Shown here: positions 18,924-26,154 of the stretch, piece by piece
Layout: each line of letters opens with the position of its first letter
Position numbering within the stretch: position 1 is the stretch's first letter
Assembly: GCF_000307025.1 (NCBI RefSeq)
Contig: NC_018584.1
Span: 372,001-436,000, forward strand
DNA from: Listeria monocytogenes ATCC 19117
GTDB taxonomy: Bacteria; Bacillota; Bacilli; Lactobacillales; Listeriaceae
Reading direction: 5' to 3'
Length of the DNA stretch: 64,000 nucleotides
Made by a program: the position numbers and the translations under genes
Notes under the pieces: model-generated
Told to the model about the DNA's origin: nothing
The model's input: only the letters and a program-made list of their open reading frames with translations
Database searches by the model: none

Positions 18924-19292
18924 ATGGATAGCGCACACAGCAAGCTAGAACAACAACTCCAACAAATCAAAAAAGCAAAGCTAACGGCAGAAACGAATGT
19001 CGATCAAACAAGAAGAAAACAAAATGAACAAGATTGGTTAGAAGAGGACAGCCACCAATTAACACAAGAAAAACTGGTGTTATTAGACTTTTTACGCAGT
19101 GGCTGGCAAGGCGAAGAAGCCAGTGGTTTTCATCGTTTTTTAGAAGAGCAACAACACGAAGAATCTCAGGCTTGGAGGCGTGATCTCCAGGATAAAAGAA
19201 GCGATTTAGACACGGAATTACAAGAAAATAAGGACAGGCTCCACACGTTAGAAACCAAACAAGCCACTTTGCAAAAGGAGTGGAGCAAGTGA
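18924..19292 (+). CDS. LXG-associated secretion partner 2 (DUF3958/Lap2-like)
   Basis: The protein has 122 residues, with ATG immediately after the TAA of the previous gene. It is highly charged and Gln/Glu rich throughout, and is predicted to be a helical hairpin or coiled coil (KLEQQLQQIKKAKLTAETNV, then LLDFLRSGWQGEEASGFHRF). The central W-x-G (SGWQGEEA) recalls the WXG turn of ESX-type proteins. Family knowledge: DUF3958 proteins are the second targeting factor of LXG toxins. Its TGA overlaps the GTG of the toxin gene by 4 nt, indicating translational coupling. Confidence 0.8.
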   Translation: MDSAHSKLEQQLQQIKKAKLTAETNVDQTRRKQNEQDWLEEDSHQLTQEKLVLLDFLRSGWQGEEASGFHRFLEEQQHEESQAWRRDLQDKRSDLDTELQENKDRLHTLETKQATLQKEWSK

Positions 19293-20944
19293 GCCGGATA
19301 GATATGGCGGAATTGAATGACTTTCTCCACGGTTTGCGAAGTAGTAATGCCGAAGCCAAAACCATGATGAAAAAAATCAAAGAAGCGGCAATGGATTACG
19401 CCCAGGACAATCGTTTAAAAGGGGAAGCAGTTAGTACCTCCAAACGGTATTTTACGAGTACCTATACAAGTATTTGCCAGAGCATCATTGAGGCACTGGA
19501 TGAAAGCGAAGAGCGACTAGCGCAATATATTCGCGAGTTCGGGAGCCAAGTGGATAGTTCGCCTTCTGCCAGAATTGATGCAGAAATCTTACAAGAAGCG
19601 ATGGCCAAGGTTAGCCAGTTACAGCGAAAAGAAGAAGACTTGCATCGACAATTAACCGCACCGAACACGAAGCCGGATATGCAACAAGTCTATGCAGTGA
19701 AATCAAGAAGTGTTCATACACAATTATTGAAGGCAATCGAAAAAGAGAACATCCTAGAAAGATATTTAGCTTTTGAACAAAGTCATGGCCAGTTTTTTAG
19801 TGCGTTAGACGAACTCATTCGAGCAACCGGACGTGCGGTGCAAGAATTGTTACAACAGGTTACGTTTAATGAGAAAACGGGTACTTACTCCGTACCAACC
19901 AGTGCCAACAATAGCTTATTACTAATGAATAAAGCGCTCCAAGCAGCCCGAAAAGAAAATGGTAAAGATCCTTTTCCAAAAGCATTTGAAGATTATACTT
20001 TGTTTGCCTATACTTATGTGAATGACCAAGGCGAAACGGTGACGATGTGGCTGCTGGAAAGAGATGGCAAACGAGCAAACAACCGAGAACTGCAAGACTT
20101 CCTAGAAGAACATGGCCAAGAATTAAATCCTCTTCTTTATACCAATCTTTCCGGAGAAGAACTAGAACGGAAAGTAAATGACAGTTGGAAAGAAGGCGTG
20201 AATTACTTAAATGGTCAAAAAGTATCCGGATTTTCCGGAGGTGTGTTGAAGTCTTCTGCCTATGTGGCCAGCGTAAAAGATGCGATGGATGATGCTGGAC
20301 TGACAGAAATGACATTAAGTTTAGGGTTTGGGATTGCAGCAGCTAGAAATAAAACAATAATGGTAAAGAAAGTAAAAAAACCAGAAGTTGGAAAAATTTC
20401 AGAGCGCATAAAAAATGATAGTAAAACAGTCCAAAAGAATATAGAATTAAGTAAGAAAGTTAGAGAATCTTCGAAAATGAAAGAGTATTTAAAACGAGAA
20501 AAAGTCGTTTTAGAGAAAATTAAGAAAGCCAGTGGACTTGGAAAGAATATTGAGGCTGAAAATATTCCAAAGAGACCAAGTTGGCGTCAATCTGAAATTG
20601 ATGCAGAATTGGATTATAAAGGATATGGTTCTCAAAAATCTTTTTTAAATGGTAAAGAAGTACCTTATGGAACTAAAGGAAGCTCTCGCCCAGAGTTGTA
20701 TAGACAAGGACATAGTATAGAAGTTAAAAATTATAATGTTCAAACCAGTTCTGGACAAAACAACTTAATTAATAACGTATCTAAACAGATAAAAGAAAGA
20801 CTAACTAATTTACCACCTGGAACAGAACAAACTATCTTAATAGATGTTAGAGGTCAGAACGTATCGAATGATATTCTGAAAAATATTAGAAGTAAAATTT
20901 TAGACAAATCTGGTGTTAAAGTAGAAATAATATTTAAGAGGTGA
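19289..20944 (+). CDS. LXG polymorphic toxin with C-terminal PD-(D/E)XK-like nuclease domain
   Basis: The protein has 551 residues. GTG 19289 has AAGGAG 8 nt upstream and a GTGA overlap with the previous stop; the GTG at 19280 overlaps the ribosome site. Residues 1 to about 205 are the helical LXG domain for type VII secretion; about 205-350 is a middle region (FEDYTLFAYTYVNDQGETVTMW). From residue about 353 (position about 20345) base use becomes more AT-rich, marking a swapped toxin tip. The tip ends with SSRPELYRQG, SIEVKNYNV (E469, E478, K480) and a Gln/Lys helix (SKQIKERL), a restriction-endonuclease-fold pattern, so a DNase is the likely activity. The DNase call is inference from the motif. 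The immunity gene follows directly. Confidence 0.85.
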   Translation: MSRIDMAELNDFLHGLRSSNAEAKTMMKKIKEAAMDYAQDNRLKGEAVSTSKRYFTSTYTSICQSIIEALDESEERLAQYIREFGSQVDSSPSARIDAEILQEAMAKVSQLQRKEEDLHRQLTAPNTKPDMQQVYAVKSRSVHTQLLKAIEKENILERYLAFEQSHGQFFSALDELIRATGRAVQELLQQVTFNEKTGTYSVPTSANNSLLLMNKALQAARKENGKDPFPKAFEDYTLFAYTYVNDQGETVTMWLLERDGKRANNRELQDFLEEHGQELNPLLYTNLSGEELERKVNDSWKEGVNYLNGQKVSGFSGGVLKSSAYVASVKDAMDDAGLTEMTLSLGFGIAAARNKTIMVKKVKKPEVGKISERIKNDSKTVQKNIELSKKVRESSKMKEYLKREKVVLEKIKKASGLGKNIEAENIPKRPSWRQSEIDAELDYKGYGSQKSFLNGKEVPYGTKGSSRPELYRQGHSIEVKNYNVQTSSGQNNLINNVSKQIKERLTNLPPGTEQTILIDVRGQNVSNDILKNIRSKILDKSGVKVEIIFKR

Positions 20945-20949
20945 ATAAT

Positions 20950-21366
20950 GTGGCTGTAGGTATTAAAGTAGATTTTTTATGGTTTTCTATAGGGACTAGT
21001 GATTTCTTTCATTCATTTTTTTCAACTGTATGTGTAAACTTAGAAAATATGAATTGGGGAAGCAAATTCCCTGTTGTAATGAAAGATATGTACGCTGGTT
21101 ATTTGTCAAAAGAAAAAGTTGAAATTGCTCTAAAGGAATTGAAAGAAATTAAATTAGGATTGGGTGAAATTCCTCCTGAAAAAATTATATGGGATGCCGA
21201 AGATTTGGACAAGACTCCGCCTTGGGGGACACATATAAGTAAGGATATTACTAATTTAGCTCAATATTTTGTAACAACTGATGGAAACAATCTAATAAGT
21301 GTATTAGAAGAAGCTATGGAAGAAGCTATAGAAGAAGATGTGGATTTAGAAATAAAAGATTTATAA
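20950..21366 (+). CDS. Immunity protein of the LXG toxin (Imm70-like)
   Basis: The protein has 138 residues. The GTG at 20950 has AGAGGTG about 8 nt upstream, inside the last codons of the toxin gene; the GTG at 20941 overlaps that ribosome site. The start VAVGIKVDFLWFSIGTSDFFHSFFSTV and an acidic C-terminus (EEAMEEAIEEDVDLEIKDL) resemble the Imm70 immunity family as I recall it. Its position right after the toxin, in the same transcript, is the main evidence. It should bind and block the nuclease tip in the producing cell. Confidence 0.75.
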   Translation: MAVGIKVDFLWFSIGTSDFFHSFFSTVCVNLENMNWGSKFPVVMKDMYAGYLSKEKVEIALKELKEIKLGLGEIPPEKIIWDAEDLDKTPPWGTHISKDITNLAQYFVTTDGNNLISVLEEAMEEAIEEDVDLEIKDL

Positions 21367-21471
21367 ATCAAAAAGGCAATTTATCACGAGAATGGTAATC
21401 AAGTGTTAAAGCCTTGACTAGTACGCTGTAACGCCCTAACAAAGTTGCTAATAGCTAGCTGGATTCATTGT

Positions 21472-21507
21472 GAAAAAGGAGCAATTGAATTAGGTTGTTC
21501 CTTTTTC
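21472..21507 (+). terminator. Terminator of the LXG module
   Basis: GAAAAAGGAGCAA (21472-21484) pairs with TTGTTCCTTTTTC (21495-21507), one G.T pair, 10-nt loop. Confidence 0.6.
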
Positions 21508-21673
21508 CACGCAACGGGATTTTTAAATGTAAAGAAGAAAGAATATCTTTGGAGCGTTATTGGTTCTATTAAGTTTAATAATTATATTAGTGTAACTGAT
21601 AGGAACATATGAATAGTAATGAACAAATAGTAAAAATTAACTTATAACACTAAAAAATGATAAAAAAGACACA

Positions 21674-21725
21674 TTGTAAATAAGAACATACGTTTGTATA
21701 ATATATACAAACGTATGTTCTTATT
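21674..21725 (+). promoter_or_regulatory. SOS (LexA-type) promoter within a perfect 47-bp palindrome
   Basis: TTGTAA (21674-21679), a 17-bp spacer and TATAAT (21697-21702) form a strong promoter. Arms 21679-21700 and 21704-21725 are perfect 22-bp inverted repeats around a 3-nt centre. Each arm holds GAACATACGTTTG, which fits the Gram-positive LexA box CGAACRNRYGTTYG except for its first base. Two LexA boxes thus flank and overlap the -10. Confidence 0.75.
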
Positions 21726-21744
21726 ATTTTTGGAGGTTTTGGCC

Positions 21745-22005
21745 ATGGAAATGATGTTAATTGGGAAAAAGTATTATGAGAGAGTCAATCAACCTATTGT
21801 CACTAAAGAACGCTGGGAGCAATATTTGAAGTTAATACATGATTCTATAGACAATGATTATTCTCTCCTTTTTACCACGTATAGTGGTGGTTACGAACAT
21901 CACGTTTCGGGCAAATGTTATTTATTTAATGAATCATTGAAGACGATTCTTGTATCCGGAATTATTGTACGAGATACGGAAATAATCTCGATTGAAAGGT
22001 TGTGA
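21745..22005 (+). CDS. YolD-like protein, SOS regulated
   Basis: The protein has 86 residues. ATG 21745 follows GGAGG by 8 nt; an ATG at 21694 lies inside the promoter and is rejected. The C-terminal half (LLFTTYSGGYEHHVSGKCYLF ... IISIERL) fits the end of YolD-like domains, small proteins that in Listeria and Bacillus are encoded next to Y-family polymerases and belong to the SOS regulon. No polymerase gene is adjacent here. The two LexA-type boxes upstream are the strongest support for a damage-induced role. Function of the family is not defined. Confidence 0.65.
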   Translation: MEMMLIGKKYYERVNQPIVTKERWEQYLKLIHDSIDNDYSLLFTTYSGGYEHHVSGKCYLFNESLKTILVSGIIVRDTEIISIERL

Positions 22006-22010
22006 TTTTG

Positions 22011-22264
22011 ATGACCTATCAAGATCGAGGGATAAAAAATGGCAAGTATTTTTCTTGAGCGAACATAATGAACAAATGGATCAGCAACAAGAGTCAAGCA
22101 GGTTAAAATGGCGAGAAGCTATGTCGTCAGAATGCATTGAGAGCGTGTTAAGTGCTGCTATCACTCACCCGTCTTCATTAGCGATACAAAAAAAGCCCTT
22201 AATAGCCGAGATTTTTTTAAAAGGTATAAATCATTGGCAACAGGTTAAATTTCATATCATCTAG
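22011..22264 (+). pseudogene. YolD-like gene broken by a frameshift in an A tract
   Basis: The frame begins at ATG 22011 (MTYQDRGIK) after AAAGG and hits a TGA after 15 codons. The other frame continues KKWQVFFLSEHNEQMDQQQ, and DRGIKKWQ.FFLSEH is the typical YolD start (DRG..KW..x.L.EH). One A added to the A6 run at 22034-22039 joins the two halves. The 3' end (from about residue 60 of the joined product) does not look like a YolD end and overlaps the convergent TetR gene by about 48 bp, so the gene may be both frameshifted and cut. Slippage at the A run could still make some full product. Confidence 0.65.
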
Positions 22265-22762
22265 TTTCACCTGTTTAATGTGTGTTTCTCGAATAACAGA
22301 AAAAATACTAGCACTCAAACTAACTGCGAGATATCTCCGTTCAGGATTTTCTTTCGCGTAAGAACTTAGCATTAATTTGTCATAAATAATGTCATAAAGA
22401 TATTCTCGTATATACATATCTATTTGCATAATTATGGATAAAAAACCTTTGCCCCATTCCTTTGAAATCGATTCAACAAAATCACGAGTTTGCACTAGAA
22501 TAGACCAAATGAACTCTTCGCCAAACAAGAAGTTATTAATCGTGTGAATTTCCAAATAATTATGTAAGCTCGTCTTGATAACAGTCTTCAACAGATGATT
22601 TTTATCTTCGTAATGAGAATAGAATGTACTTCTATTAATATTCGCTTTCTTGGTAAGCTCATTAATTGAAATTGAATCAAAAGAATTTTGACGAAGCAAA
22701 TGCAAAAAAGTATCAACAATAGTATCTTCTGCACGTCTATACCGAGGATCATGCATCTTCAT
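22217..22762 (-). CDS. TetR-family transcriptional regulator
   Basis: The protein has 181 residues. ATG 22762 has AGGAG 7 nt upstream; the longer frame starting at 22813 lacks this. The N-terminal helix-turn-helix reads DTIVDTFLHLLRQ..FDSISINELTKKANINRSTFYSHYEDKNHLL, a clear TetR signature. The ligand-binding part is diverged, as usual. It is divergent from the NAD(P)-binding protein gene at 22881, and palindromes lie between and just before the start, so it very likely represses that gene and itself. It is probably induced by a small molecule handled by the partner. Confidence 0.9.
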   Translation of the reverse strand: MKMHDPRYRRAEDTIVDTFLHLLRQNSFDSISINELTKKANINRSTFYSHYEDKNHLLKTVIKTSLHNYLEIHTINNFLFGEEFIWSILVQTRDFVESISKEWGKGFLSIIMQIDMYIREYLYDIIYDKLMLSSYAKENPERRYLAVSLSASIFSVIRETHIKQVKLDDMKFNLLPMIYTF

Positions 22763-22776
22763 TTTATCACTCCTAT

Positions 22777-22860
22777 CCAACAAAACGAATATATTGTTGG
22801 TTGTTTTCACCATACTAATTTCATATACTTATACTATACAACATTTGTTGGATAGTATAA
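22777..22860. promoter_or_regulatory. TetR operators between the divergent genes
   Basis: A 32-bp palindrome at 22829-22860 (TATACTAT.CAAC / GTTG.ATAGTATA) has only one mismatched pair apart from its centre. A second inverted pair, CCAACAA (22777-22783) and TTGTTGG (22794-22800), lies in the leader of the TetR gene and shares the CCAAC half-site. Binding by the adjacent TetR protein is inference. Confidence 0.65.
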
Positions 22861-22880
22861 AGTGAAAGAGAGGCAGAAAA

Positions 22881-23522
22881 ATGAATATTACAATCTTTGG
22901 AGCAAACGGTGGCATAGGTAAGTTTGTCACAAAACTCGCTATAGATAAAGGGCATAATGTTACAGCTGTTCTAAGACCAAACTCAAAAATGATAGAGAAA
23001 ATGAGGATGGATGTTATATACGCTGAGCTACATCAACAGGATCAAATAAATAAAGCTATTGAAAATGCTGATGTTATCATTAACGCCATAGGACCAAGCT
23101 TGGATATGAGTCGTAAATTAAAGGGAACTCCAATTGCAGATGGTTTACAAAATATAATTTCAGCAATGAATAAACAGAACCGAAAACGATTGATTATAAT
23201 TGGAACACCAACTCTAACTAGTAAAGAAGATAAAAATCATATTACTACAATATTGCCAAAAGTGATGGCAAAAATACTTTATCCCAATGCATATAGAGAA
23301 ATGAAAAAAATGGAGAAAATTATTTATGTGTCCAACATCGATTGGACAGTAGTTCGCTTCATTAACCCTAATCTAAAAACTAATGGTAACGGATATGACT
23401 ACGTTTTTGGAGATAAGAATGGAAAGTTAAGCATATCTCGCTATAACATCGCGAATTTTATTGTAGAGGAAAGCATGCAAGATAAATTTATCAAGAGAAT
23501 GCCTATCGTTTTTAATAAGTAA
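22881..23522 (+). CDS. NAD(P)-binding protein, NmrA/atypical SDR type
   Basis: The protein has 213 residues with GAGAGG before the ATG. The N-terminus MNITIFGANGGIGKFVTKLAI carries the dinucleotide-binding GxxGxxG loop of atypical short-chain dehydrogenases and NmrA-like proteins. ADVIINAIGPSLDMS and RLIIIGTPTLTS follow at the expected strands. There is no YxxxK catalytic pair of classical SDRs, so it may act as a quinone or flavin reductase, or a redox sensor. Under likely control of the divergent TetR regulator. Confidence 0.8.
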   Translation: MNITIFGANGGIGKFVTKLAIDKGHNVTAVLRPNSKMIEKMRMDVIYAELHQQDQINKAIENADVIINAIGPSLDMSRKLKGTPIADGLQNIISAMNKQNRKRLIIIGTPTLTSKEDKNHITTILPKVMAKILYPNAYREMKKMEKIIYVSNIDWTVVRFINPNLKTNGNGYDYVFGDKNGKLSISRYNIANFIVEESMQDKFIKRMPIVFNK

Positions 23523-23765
23523 ATCTGAAATAGTTGGAGGTCATAAAGGATAAAAAATGACAAGAAACGTTGTAATAACATAATTCTTGTCGTTTTCACC
23601 TACATATAAATATATTTATCCGTGTAAGCATATATATAAGTATATATGCTATTTTTGATTCTTAGAAGCGTATAAGTTATATCTCACGAAAGGCTAAACT
23701 TCGGTATCAAGCATGAGGATAAAGACCAAGCTGTTAGTAGTTGGGGGGCATAAGGGCTAACAATT

Positions 23766-23805
23766 TTTATTTACACATTTACACAGGTTTAAATGTGTAA
23801 ATAAA
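23766..23805. repeat. Perfect 16-bp inverted repeat
   Basis: TTTATTTACACATTTA (23766-23781) and its exact complement (23790-23805) flank CACAGGTT. AT-rich sequence with a T run follows on the plus strand. It may be a terminator, a protein site or a plasmid-derived structure. Confidence 0.7.
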
Positions 23806-23956
23806 TTATTTTTTTAGTTCGTTTAATAGAATTCAAAAGCAAAAGAAATCTACAAATCTATATGTATATCCGTCTACTTCTTTGAGGTTATAAAAATATA
23901 TTCATATCTTTTATGGTCGGAAGTTGATTTGTAATTGTGATAGATATTAATCACCT

Positions 23957-24010
23957 AATCACAGGGAGACAGAGTATACCAGTATACTCTGTCTCCCTGT
24001 GATTTTTTTC
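23957..24010 (-). terminator. Very long perfect hairpin with T tract
   Basis: A 23-bp perfect stem (core CACAGGGAGACAGAGTATAC) around 23980 is followed by seven Ts on the plus strand. Minus-strand transcripts of the two partition genes end here; on the plus strand the T tract is the better one, so it may stop both directions. Confidence 0.7.
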
Positions 24011-24092
24011 GTTAAAAAATTCCTGTGCTTTTAAGATGAGTATTTAGGCTGTTTTTAAGGTTATAAAATAATAAATTCAGAATTTTTATAAT

Positions 24093-24560
24093 TTAAAGAT
24101 GTTCAAATAAGTTTTGATAAACTGCCTTGTATCCTTGAAGTTGACGTGTAGATAACTTTGTATTGATATAATTATCTAACAACATATTTACTATGTCATT
24201 AATAGATGGATTACCATCACTCCCCATCTCTTCTAAATCTTTAATATATGGTTTTAGAGTATTTAATTTAAGTATAACGTCTGAAGACATCTTTTGTGTT
24301 TTAGTTGCTTTTCTGCGAAAATCAACTTCATTAGGTACTGCCTGTCGGACAACGTTGACAGTTTCTTCAGGGATAGTACTTTGATATTCAGCAGGAATCG
24401 CATTATCTTTACTTGCGCTGTTAGGTTGACTGATAACAGACGATACTGGTGTAGTGTCTCTACCGAAGTCCCCTACCCCGGCAATATCTACTTTTTTTGA
24501 ATTTAATGTAGATTTTCTTTTTCTAGAAATTATTGGAGATAATTTTTCATCATTAGCCAT
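24093..24560 (-). CDS. Plasmid-type partition/replication accessory protein (DUF5388-like)
   Basis: The protein has 155 residues with an AAGGGG-type site before the ATG. The first 85 residues are low-complexity and charged. The end (SSDVILKLNTLKPYIKDLEEMGSDGNPSINDIVNMLLDNYINTKL) looks like a ribbon-helix-helix or small helical DNA-binding domain. It follows a ParA-type gene on the same strand, the usual place of the ParB/RepC-like partner in Listeria and Enterococcus plasmids, where DUF5388 proteins are common. It appears complete, while its ParA partner is not. Confidence 0.6.
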   Translation of the reverse strand: MANDEKLSPIISRKRKSTLNSKKVDIAGVGDFGRDTTPVSSVISQPNSASKDNAIPAEYQSTIPEETVNVVRQAVPNEVDFRRKATKTQKMSSDVILKLNTLKPYIKDLEEMGSDGNPSINDIVNMLLDNYINTKLSTRQLQGYKAVYQNLFEHL

Positions 24561-24576
24561 ATAACATCACCCCTTT

Positions 24577-25044
24577 TCAAATATTTTGAAGCATTATTTC
24601 ATGCTCGTCTAATTCATCTAATACATCAATAAACACTTGGTGAGCTCTAGTGTCCCACATATCTACCTTACCATTAACATTATAACTAACAGTTATACCT
24701 TCAACATCATAGACTTTAAGACGTTCTTGATATTTAACAATTGTATTTAATACATTACTACCATACATTTCTTTTGCTTGATCCAAAACTTTCTGGTCAA
24801 CTCGACCACCTTTTCTAAGCATCATAGGTATTAATCCAAGAACATCTAATTCTGAATTATAGGTATCTGCAAGATATTGCATGTATGCTATGTATGTTTG
24901 AGCTCCGTCAAGGGATAATTCCTGTGTTTGTAATACGATAATACAATAATCAGCGGCTAACATGGCATTATCAGAGTAATCAGAGATAGTTGGTGGCACA
25001 TCAATATAAATAGCAGCAATAAAACGAAATGTTAAATTATTCAC
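24577..25044 (-). pseudogene. 5'-truncated ParA-type partition ATPase
   Basis: 155 residues matching the later two thirds of plasmid ParA: AAIYIDVPPTISDYSDNAM (the switch region IDxPP), then DYCIIVLQTQELSLDGAQT and LDVLGLIPMMLRKGGRVDQ. The Walker A (KGGxGKT) portion, about 100 residues, is missing. The break lies at about 25024-25043, exactly where sequence homologous to the LXG promoter region begins (TTCACTTAAAAAGC at 25040, as at 18514). The gene was cut by recombination that placed LXG DNA upstream. Product unlikely to be an active ATPase. Confidence 0.75.
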
Positions 25045-25082
25045 TTAAAAAGCCATTGTAAAGCCGTTTTTTAGCGAATAGC

Positions 25083-25126
25083 TTCACAAAACGCTCACAA
25101 AAGCCGTGTTCAAGCGATGTTATAAT
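25083..25126 (+). promoter_or_regulatory. Promoter of the decayed LXG module
   Basis: Same design as the element at 18559: TCACA at 25084 and 25095 (11-bp period), CTCACAAAAG, then TGTTATAAT ending at 25126. It may still drive the orphan immunity gene. Confidence 0.5.
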
Positions 25127-25173
25127 GGGAGAGTATGAAACTAAATCCCATTAGACAGAGAGGAAGCAAGAAT

Positions 25174-25456
25174 GTGAGAGAAATAAAAGTCAACGAAGTA
25201 ACCTTCCAACAACACGCAACCAAATTGGCAAGTAAAAGTTCGGGAAGATACTTACCATTAAAAAACGGGAACATGGCTTATTCCAGAGCCAATTCAATTG
25301 ATCAATTGCGCTCGGCTTTGATTGAGTTGGTGGATGTCGTGGAAGATTTTCAACACGTGACCAAGCAAGATGCGCCGATTAAAGAAAATGGGTATTGCTT
25401 ATGCTAAACAAGACCAATTGATGGGACAAAAAATCAATCAGTTGGAGGTGCGTTAA
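25174..25456 (+). pseudogene. Decayed Lap1-like gene (frameshifted)
   Basis: It starts at GTG 25174 behind GAGAGGA and is nearly identical to the gene at 18639 for about 67 codons (REIKVNEVTFQQHATKLAS). A 2-bp deletion after CAAGATGC (GCGGGCC in the first copy is GCGCC here, about 25374) shifts the frame, and translation ends early at 25407. The lost tail includes the YxxxD export motif. Homology to the intact gene continues in the other frame to a TAA at 25454-25456. Confidence 0.8.
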
Positions 25457-25573
25457 TTGGATAGCGCACACCGCCAACTAGAACAACAACTCCAACAAAT
25501 TAAAAAAGCGAAAATAATGGCAGAAACGGATGTCGACCAAACGAGAAGAAAACAATTGGGACTAATAATTTAG
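25457..25573 (+). pseudogene. Truncated Lap2-like gene
   Basis: TTG 25457 matches the ATG of the intact copy at 18924. About 33 codons are homologous (RQLEQQLQQIKKAKI), then at about 25556 the sequence jumps into unrelated DNA, and a TAG follows at 25571. The point of the jump is the left edge of a deletion that removed the rest of Lap2 and nearly all of the toxin gene. Confidence 0.75.
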
Positions 25574-25668
25574 GTGAAATTACCACTTATCATGTTGAAA
25601 GTGGTAAAACGTTTTGGAAAATGATGAATAAAGGGGAAAATATCCCTGTTATCAATCCAATTAAGTAG
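25561..25668 (+). pseudogene. C-terminal remnant of an LXG toxin
   Basis: A start-less frame of 35 codons (TNNLGEITTYHVESGKTFW ... NPIK) ends in TAG at 25666-25668, ten nt before the ATG of the next gene. By position it is the last piece of the toxin gene, fused to Lap2 by deletion. The toxin family cannot be told from this much. Confidence 0.6.
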
Positions 25669-25677
25669 GAGGAATTT

Positions 25678-26049
25678 ATGGATAATTTAGTAGCAGTAAA
25701 TAAAATTGATTCTCTTGTTGAAGAGAAGGTAGAACTTTTGATTAATAATCAAAAAGTAGTTGCTTTTAATGCCTCGCCTCAAGAATTAGAGATAGGCGAA
25801 GAATATAAAGCAGAAATAGATATATTTACTAATGATTTTTTAGAAATTACAGAACAGAAAAATGAACAAATAAAAAGAATTGAGCACCTTAACAATTTTA
25901 GTTACATGCTTTGGGGGGAGTTATTAGAGGATAACGTATTGGATGTAGGTTTTTTCATTACAAGTGACTTATTGGAAGACTATGAACATTTAGTAGGGCA
26001 TTATATTTCTTTTGAAGTAGACAGGTTGCAGATATACTGCGAATCATAA
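25678..26049 (+). CDS. Orphan immunity protein of the decayed LXG module
   Basis: The protein has 123 residues and an excellent site (TAGGAGG, 5 nt). It is acidic throughout, with IGEEYKAEIDIFTNDFLEITEQKNEQI, YMLWGELLEDN and GHYISFEVDRLQIYC; I do not recognise a family. Its place directly behind the toxin remnant, and its intact frame beside three broken ones, point to an immunity gene kept to resist toxins of neighbouring strains. This is inference. Confidence 0.65.
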   Translation: MDNLVAVNKIDSLVEEKVELLINNQKVVAFNASPQELEIGEEYKAEIDIFTNDFLEITEQKNEQIKRIEHLNNFSYMLWGELLEDNVLDVGFFITSDLLEDYEHLVGHYISFEVDRLQIYCES

Positions 26050-26154
26050 AATTTGGTGATTTCTTTAATCAATAGATTTAATTGTCAAAAGGGAATTTCT
26101 ATAATTGCATAAATATTAGAAACTGTTAATATCAAATATTGGAAGAGAATTATT

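Larger units (their letters stand above)
21367..21744. other. Intergenic region with terminator and SOS promoter
   Basis: 378 bp between the immunity gene and the YolD-like gene. It contains the terminator at 21472 and the LexA-type promoter at 21674, described separately. A frame without a start codon (21415-21610) is open but overlaps the terminator hairpin, and I do not call it. Confidence 0.5.
23523..24092. other. Gene-free AT-rich region with inverted repeats
   Basis: 570 bp without a coding frame I can support. It holds two large inverted repeats (23766-23805 and 23957-24010) and several short TATAT-rich stretches and TATCCGT elements (about 23612 and 23868). With the plasmid partition genes next door, part of it may be a former partition or replication site of a plasmid; no clear iteron array was found. 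Confidence 0.5.

Noticed and set aside
21415-21610. Start-less frame after the LXG immunity gene, with a faint acetyltransferase-like look (ELGCSFFHATGFL)
   Set aside because: No start codon, and it contains the LXG operon terminator hairpin. At best a very short relic.
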